Shown: piece after piece, positions 4,786 through 9,704 of the stretch
Layout of the letters: each line of letters opens with the position of its first letter
How positions within the stretch are numbered: position 1 is the first letter of the stretch
Made by a program: the position numbers and the translations under genes
The notes under the pieces: generated by a model
The model's database searches: none
What the model saw: only the letters and a program-made list of their open reading frames with translations
What the model was told of the DNA's origin: nothing
From: Clostridia bacterium
GTDB taxonomy: Bacteria > Bacillota > Clostridia > Christensenellales > Maliibacteriaceae
Assembly (NCBI GenBank): GCA_017935825.1
Contig: JAGBGW010000281.1
Location: 1-9,704 of the forward strand
DNA length: 9,704 nucleotides
Direction: 5' to 3'

Positions 4786-6948
4786 ATGCAGAAAAACCTG
4801 ATGCTTGAGCGCAAGCAAAAGCAATATATCATCCATTCCACCACCGTGGGGGAGGCAAATACGGGCATTGATGCGGGCTTTGTCCGCGCCGTACATCGCA
4901 ACTTGAGGCGTATGTACCAGCTGTATGTATTTGTATTTGCCCGCGGCAAGCGCGCCATGTCCGATGCGCAGAATGCCGACTACGTGGTAAAAATCGAAAG
5001 CGGCACCAAGCGGCAAAGCGAACAGTATGCACTGTTCTATGCGCTGTCGCCTGTTTTGTATGCCAAAACGGTCCATGATGCCATGGGTCTGGGTGCCACC
5101 GCCGCCGAATATGAGGACTATCAGGTGGAACCCATCACCGTCTGCGCCGCAGAGGATATGGATTCCCTGACGGAAAAGCTTTCCGGCATCCGCTGCCGCA
5201 CCCAGAAGGATTTTCTTGCTTCCATGCGCGTATTCTGCCGTGCTGTGGTCAGCATCGAGACGCCCTATAACATGACCATCGACGTAAAAAACGAAGCGGA
5301 TATGGACACCGTTCTTGACTATACCAAGGATTACTTCCTGGAAGAAGAAAAGGAAGAACATGTCACGACCCCTGCTCCTGCCGCACCGTCCTATAACATG
5401 TTTGGCAGCGACCTGCCTGCCCCCGTGGGTTTTGCAGGCGGCATCAACAAGCGTACCGAGACATTTGCATCTTCCACCATCGGCGCAAGCGGCATCACCC
5501 CTTTGATGGGCAATGTACCCAAGGTCCCTGCATCCCGTCCCATGGGCGTGTTTGCGGCATCCGTGCCCTTTGAAGGTGCCCGTGTCCATGCAGATGCCTT
5601 CGGCAAGATCGTCTCTTCCCATGAGGAAGAACTTCCTGCCCCTGAGGAATTCGACGTCACCACCGCTTTTAACGAAAACGCAGTGCTGCACGTGCCCGAA
5701 AAGGCAGAGCCTGCGCCCAAACCCAGAGCAAAGAAGCAGCGCACGTCACCTTTTTGGATCGGTCACGAGGATGAACTGCATCCTGCAGAAGAAAAGCCTG
5801 AAGAAGCACCCAAAGACGATGCCGTTGTCTACGAAGCAGGTTCCCTGCCCTACTTTGCACAGAGCGTGGAAGTGGTGGAAGAAGAACCTACGCCTGTCGC
5901 TGCAGAACCTGTCATTGAAATGACGGCAGAAGAAATTGAAGAACCCGTCACCGAGCCTGCGCCTGCCAAAAAGGCGCCCCGTGAGCACCTGATTTTGCCC
6001 GGCAACGTCATCGATATTTTTGAATCTGCACCGGAATCTGCTCCTACCGCCGAGCCCGGCATCATGGCATACCGCTTTGACTACTTTGCCGACCACAGTG
6101 CCGCAAAGAAGCGGGAACGCGAACTGAAATCTCCCTTCGAGGCAAAGCCGGCTTCCAAAAACACGGAAACCACCGTGCCCGATGCCCATATTGACGACCT
6201 TCTGCTCCGTCCTGCGGTGCAGGAGGAAGCACCTGCGCCTGTTTATGAGCAGGAAGAACTGACCATCACCTTCGGCGAAGAAGAAGCGGAGCTTCTGGAA
6301 AACAAGAAGATGCACTTCGTCCCCGTGGACGGCATCGAGATCGCCGTTTTTGCAGATGCGGATGCAAGCGCAGAGGAACTTCGTGCAGAGGCTCGCCGCA
6401 TCGCCGACCAGATCAACCACGTGGAATCTCCCGAAGAACCTGCGGAAGAAATCGCGGAAGAAATTGTGGAAGAAACCTCCGCGCCCGAAGCGGTGGAAGA
6501 AACCATCGAAGTGATCGACGAACCTGCAGCGGCTGCAGAGGAAAAAACTGCAGTGCTTGCTGCACAGCCCGTGGCCTTCACCATCGCCGAACCCGAAGAA
6601 GCGACGGAAGAACCCATCGTTTTCGAAATTGAAGAACCTGCGGAAGTTATTGAAGAACCCGTAGCGGTTGAAATTGAAGAACCTGCAGAAGTTGTCGAAG
6701 AACCCGTAGTTATTGAAATCGAAGAAACCGTCGAGACTATCGAAGAACCCGTCGTCGTTGAAATCGAAGAGACAGCCGAGGTTGTCGAAGAACCTGACGT
6801 CGTTGAAATCGAAGAAGCTGTCGAGGTCGCCGAAGAACCTGTCGTTGTTGAGATCGAAGAAACCGCCGAGGTCGTTGAAGAACCTGTAGTTGTTGAAATC
6901 GAAGAAACCGCAGAAGTTATCGAAGAACCCGTTGTGGTCGAAATCTAA
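4786..6948 (+). CDS. Giant glutamate-rich acidic repeat protein, N-terminal part up to first in-frame TAA
   Basis: I do not recognise the family. The 720 residues begin with a segment that looks folded (about 1-185: LERKQKQYIIHSTTVGEANT, a basic FVRAVHRNLRRMYQLYVFVFARGKRA helix, then mixed strands and helices) and carries most of the basic residues. After that the chain becomes proline/alanine/glutamate rich with short conserved-looking islands, for example AYRFDYFADHSAAKKRERE (near 428-446) and KKMHFVPVDGIEIAVFADAD (near 507-526). From residue 608 on it consists of 15-residue tandem repeats of the type EEPVVVEIEETAEVV. There is no signal peptide or membrane span, so it is probably cytosolic. 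ATG 4786 is preferred to an in-frame ATG at 4711, which overlaps the -10 box; GAGGG lies just before 4786. The TAA at 6946-6948 interrupts a frame that is otherwise open to the window end. Confidence 0.82.
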   Translation: MQKNLMLERKQKQYIIHSTTVGEANTGIDAGFVRAVHRNLRRMYQLYVFVFARGKRAMSDAQNADYVVKIESGTKRQSEQYALFYALSPVLYAKTVHDAMGLGATAAEYEDYQVEPITVCAAEDMDSLTEKLSGIRCRTQKDFLASMRVFCRAVVSIETPYNMTIDVKNEADMDTVLDYTKDYFLEEEKEEHVTTPAPAAPSYNMFGSDLPAPVGFAGGINKRTETFASSTIGASGITPLMGNVPKVPASRPMGVFAASVPFEGARVHADAFGKIVSSHEEELPAPEEFDVTTAFNENAVLHVPEKAEPAPKPRAKKQRTSPFWIGHEDELHPAEEKPEEAPKDDAVVYEAGSLPYFAQSVEVVEEEPTPVAAEPVIEMTAEEIEEPVTEPAPAKKAPREHLILPGNVIDIFESAPESAPTAEPGIMAYRFDYFADHSAAKKRERELKSPFEAKPASKNTETTVPDAHIDDLLLRPAVQEEAPAPVYEQEELTITFGEEEAELLENKKMHFVPVDGIEIAVFADADASAEELRAEARRIADQINHVESPEEPAEEIAEEIVEETSAPEAVEETIEVIDEPAAAAEEKTAVLAAQPVAFTIAEPEEATEEPIVFEIEEPAEVIEEPVAVEIEEPAEVVEEPVVIEIEETVETIEEPVVVEIEETAEVVEEPDVVEIEEAVEVAEEPVVVEIEETAEVVEEPVVVEIEETAEVIEEPVVVEI

Positions 6949-7011
6949 GAGACCGCCGAGGCTATCTAAGAACCTGTAGTTATTGAAATCGAAGAAACCG
7001 CCGAGGTCATC
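6607..7011 (+). repeat. 45-bp tandem repeat, nine units, coding EEPVVVEIEETAEVV
   Basis: There are nine 45-bp units without gaps. Each codes for 15 residues on the pattern EEP-[VI]-V-[VI]-EIEE-[TP]-AEV-[VIA]. Units differ at many synonymous third positions (for example GTT/GTC/GTA and ATT/ATC) while the peptide is kept, which points to protein-level selection for most of its history. Codon 9 of unit 8 (6946) and codon 1 of unit 9 (6967) are TAA where the other units have GAA. Confidence 0.92.
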
Positions 7012-8112
7012 GAAGAACCCGAAGAGATCGCGGAGGAAACCATCGAAGAAGTGGTCGAAGCGGACGAACCTGCAGTGGAAGAAGCTGCAGAGGAAGTGAC
7101 CGAACCTGCGCCTGCCGCCATCAACGTTCCTCTGTTCTACAGCCGCGAGGCTGACAGAAGCGAGCTGGATGACGAGCTGGACGAAATGTTTGACGAACTT
7201 CGCCGTCCTGCACCCGAACCCAAGATGTCCGAGCTGGATGCCATCATGCTGGAGCTGGAACAGGGCGAGGACACCCGCGCCACGGCTGTACTGCCTGCGC
7301 AGGATGTGCTCTGGCAGCAGGAAGAGGCTGCCCGTGCCGCCGCCCGTCAGGCGGAGGAGGAGTTTGCCCAGATTCTGGTACAGCACAGCGTGGAAGCTGC
7401 CCAGCAGACCATGCAGGAACAGGAGCAAGAGCAGGAACCCCGGGACAGCTGGATCGACATCGACATCACCGATGGCGAGGAGGAAGCCGCGCCCGAAACC
7501 GCGATGGAAGAAGTTCTGCAGGTGGAAGATACCCTCTTTTGTGCAGAGGAAGACTTCTCCCAGGAATATGTGGAATCCGCCGTACAGGTGGAGGAAGAAC
7601 AGCGCGAAGAGCCTGTTGTTGCCGACGAAACCGTCTGGCAGGCAATTTTTGAGGACACCCAGGAGATCGAAGCGGCTGCACCCTATGCCTACGACGTGGA
7701 AGTGCTGGTGGCGGACGAAGTTTCTCCCCAGGAAGCTGCCCGCATTGTGGAAGATTATCAGCGTGCCGTGGGTGTGGAAACGGAAGACCCCTGGCTGCAG
7801 GTACAGCAGCAGTGGAATATTCCCGAACCGCAAGCATTGGTGGACGGTGAAACTGTGGATCCGCAAAAGGCGGAGCACATCCGTCAGGAGGCGGATGCCA
7901 TCGCTGACGAACTGGAACGCGAGACCGCCGATGAAGAATCTCTGCGTGAAGACATCGATGCGCCCGAAGGGGACGAGGCGTTTGCTGCCCGCAGTCAGGC
8001 ATTGTATGAAAAATTGCGCGTAGTGCCTGTAATGGTGGAGGAAATGCCACCCGTCCGTCAGGATGTGGAAATTCGTCTGGACGACGAAGAACGCATTGCA
8101 GACCCCATCGAA

Positions 8113-8625
8113 TCCGCTGATGACTATGAGATCATCGTACTGGATGACGAGGAAGAATTCACCGAGGAAGAGGACGATATCGAAATCGAGCTGTATGAGA
8201 TGGAAGAAGCAGCCGAAGAAGAATCCATCGCAGCTGATCTTCCCGAAACCGAGGAAGAACCTGTCGAAGCAGACGATGAGATCGAAATCGAACTGTATGA
8301 GATGGAGGAAGAGCCTGCCCAATCCGCTGACGATTACGAGATCATCGTACTGGATGATGATGAAGAAATCGCCGAGGAAGAGGACGATATCGAAATCGAG
8401 CTGTACGAGCCGGAAGAAGAATCCATCGCAGCTGATCTTCCCGAAACCGTGGAAGAATCTGGCGAAGCAGACGATGAGATCGAGATCGAACTGTATGAGA
8501 TGAAGGAAGAGCCCATCGAATCTGCCGACGATTATGAGATCATCGTGCTGGATGATGATGAAGAAATCGCCGAGAAAGAGGATGATATCGAAATCGAGCT
8601 GTACGAGCTGGAAGAAGCTGTAGAA
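8113..8625 (+). repeat. Long coding tandem repeat of about 66-70 codons (DDYEIIVLDDDEE type)
   Basis: Copies begin at 8113, 8323 and 8521, so the periods are 210 and 198 bp; the third copy is partial. Each starts SADDYEIIVLDD-DEE, continues EDDIEIELYE, then ESIAADLPET, then a second half-unit ADDEIEIELYEM. The 12-bp difference between periods is a whole number of codons, keeping the frame. Confidence 0.88.
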
Positions 8626-9042
8626 GTACAGGATGATATCCAAATCGAATCGGATGGAACACAAGAAGCTGCAGAACCTGTAATGCAGGCTGCACAAGAA
8701 ACGCCCGAAGAACAGCCGCCGGTGCAGGAAGAAACTGCTCAGGAACAGGAAGAAGACGACTTCCCCATGGATCCCGAGACCGCACTGCGCCAGAAGATCA
8801 TGCGCGAAATGCCTGAGAGTCTTCGCAACAGCCCCATGGCAGCCCGCGCTGCGGCGCTGATGGCCACCATGCACCGTGTTGATGCAGAATCGGCACGTAT
8901 CGATCGCCGTATGTCGGCACTCAATCCCCAAAACGATGAAGACGAGACCCGCGCCATCTATGGCAGAACCAGTGTGGCGGAGGAACTTCCTGCAGACTTT
9001 GATCTGTTCGGCGACGAAAAAGCGGCACAGGAAGATGTGCCC

Positions 9043-9129
9043 GACGTCATTGAGCTTGGCGGTGTGACGGAAGAAACGGCTGAAGAACCTGCGCAAGCAC
9101 AGGCTGATGTGATCGAGCTTGGCGGTGTG
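9043..9129 (+). repeat. Short coding repeat DVIELGGV, two copies
   Basis: The peptide DVIELGGV is encoded at 9043-9066 and again at 9106-9129, a 63-bp period, each followed by an EE-rich spacer. The codons differ in part (GTC ATT against GTG ATC). Confidence 0.8.
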
Positions 9130-9704
9130 GTAGAAGAAATCGTTGAAGAAACGGAAGAAGCTGTACCCGTGCTGGAGGGCGAGCTGTTTATTCCTGCAGA
9201 CGATGCGGTGGCAATGACACTGCCCGAAGCGGAACTTGTTCGTGCCTATGGCTATGAACAGGTGGAGACCGTGGAGGACGTGGTTCCCGTTGTAGAAGAA
9301 ACGGCACAGCAGGAGGATGCGTTGGAGCATACCCGTACCATCGCCCGCGAGATCTTTGAGCAGTATGATTCCATGCAGGAAGAAGAGGCAGAAACCGAAC
9401 CTGCGGTGGATTCTGCATCTGATGCGGCAGAAGAAGAACAAGTCCGCGATCATTATTCGCCCATGGACGATGCCCAGCAGTACTTCGTGCCCAGCGCTGT
9501 TGAGATGGATCTGGAAGAAGAGGGTTATCCCGGCGAGATCTATGACGAACATCTGATTGCCTATGCGGCGCAGATGGAAGAGATCGAGGATTTCGATCGC
9601 AGGATGCAGGAAGCCTATCGTGAGCAAGCGGCACAGGAAGCTGCACAGGACGACGAAGAAACGTATTTGGTAGAAGAATTCCCGGAGGATGAGTTTGCGG
9701 AAGA

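Larger units (their letters stand above)
6970..9704 (+). pseudogene. Continuation of the giant acidic protein frame after two in-frame TAA codons (3' end outside window)
   Basis: After the TAA codons at 6946 and 6967 the same reading frame is open for 911 further codons to the last base, with the same composition: very high Glu/Asp, Ala/Pro/Val linkers, almost no cysteine. It cannot be an independent gene on present evidence, because no ribosome binding site is seen before the first in-frame ATG (7186). Within it are more folded-looking islands, such as SRIDRR-type helices around 8761-8935 (MREMPESLRNSPMAARAAAL, HRVDAESARIDRRMSAL), and a second long repeat (8113-8625). Near 9541-9650 a charged helix (AAQMEEIEDFDRRMQEAYRE) follows. 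The piece is best read as the rest of one protein of more than 1,639 residues, disrupted, recoded, or affected by sequence error in the repeat. Function unknown. Confidence 0.7.

Noticed and set aside
4720..5691. Minus-strand frame of 323 codons opposite the N-terminal part of the acidic gene
   Set aside because: It is a shadow of the plus-strand frame, without ribosome binding site or recognisable domain.
6946..6969. Genetic code change (TAA read as Glu)
   Set aside because: No case of TAA alone being reassigned is known to me in bacteria, and two codons in one repeat are far too little evidence; mutation or sequence error is simpler.
7169..8023. Plus-strand frame of 284 codons in another register inside the acidic gene
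   Set aside because: The peptide is Arg/Pro/Trp-rich frame-shift product of the acidic sequence; the register of the giant gene remains open throughout this stretch.
5746..9627. Minus-strand open frame of 1,293 codons antisense to the acidic gene, rich in Phe, Asp, Gly and Asn
   Set aside because: It uses the same codon register as the plus-strand gene, so it stays open simply because the gene avoids TTA, CTA and TCA codons. Its FDFNN-like repeats are the reverse complement of the Glu-rich codons. No start signal is seen.

Overview
The window looks like chromosomal DNA of an anaerobic Firmicute, most likely a gut Clostridia member of the Oscillospiraceae/Ruminococcaceae type. The evidence is moderate GC, strong AGGAGG-type ribosome binding sites, consensus sigma-A promoters, an iron-dependent alcohol dehydrogenase, a DUF559 endonuclease gene held inside inverted repeats, and several families of palindromic intergenic repeats of a kind I associate with such genomes. 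The lineage is inference; no taxonomic marker is present.

Layout. 1-410: C-terminal end of a Gfo/Idh/MocA-type oxidoreductase (+). 433-882: a compact unit in which a DUF559 endonuclease-like gene fits exactly between inverted repeats that supply its ribosome binding site and its stop codon. 907-930: a bidirectional terminator shared with the convergent gene on its right. 951-2117: an intact YqhD/BdhA-like alcohol dehydrogenase (-) with a clear promoter. 2342-2701: a repeat-rich module. 2665-3360: a cysteine-rich protein (-). 3497-4174: a DUF2461 protein (+), divergent from it. 4181-4534: a second copy of the repeat module, inverted relative to the first. 4786 to the window end: one very long, extremely acidic, repeat-containing reading frame (+), broken by two TAA codons 21 bp apart inside a 45-bp tandem repeat and then open to the last base.

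The most unusual part is 2342-4534. Two divergent genes are each followed directly at their stop codons by the same ordered 3' module: a lead-in hairpin, about four tandem 22-bp units, a fixed linker, a 12-bp-stem intrinsic terminator, and an 84-bp palindromic element. Each tandem unit has a constant GTGATAT-like spacer and a stem of different sequence that still pairs with itself. The 84-bp element and the DUF559 inverted repeats follow the same design: a fixed frame around variable but self-complementary stems. That pattern implies selection or a copying mechanism acting on RNA or DNA structure rather than on sequence.

Functionally the genes do not form one obvious pathway. The alcohol dehydrogenase stands alone. 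The cysteine-rich protein and DUF2461 share a 136-bp divergent intergenic region. The giant acidic gene has its own extended -10 promoter and no recognised family.
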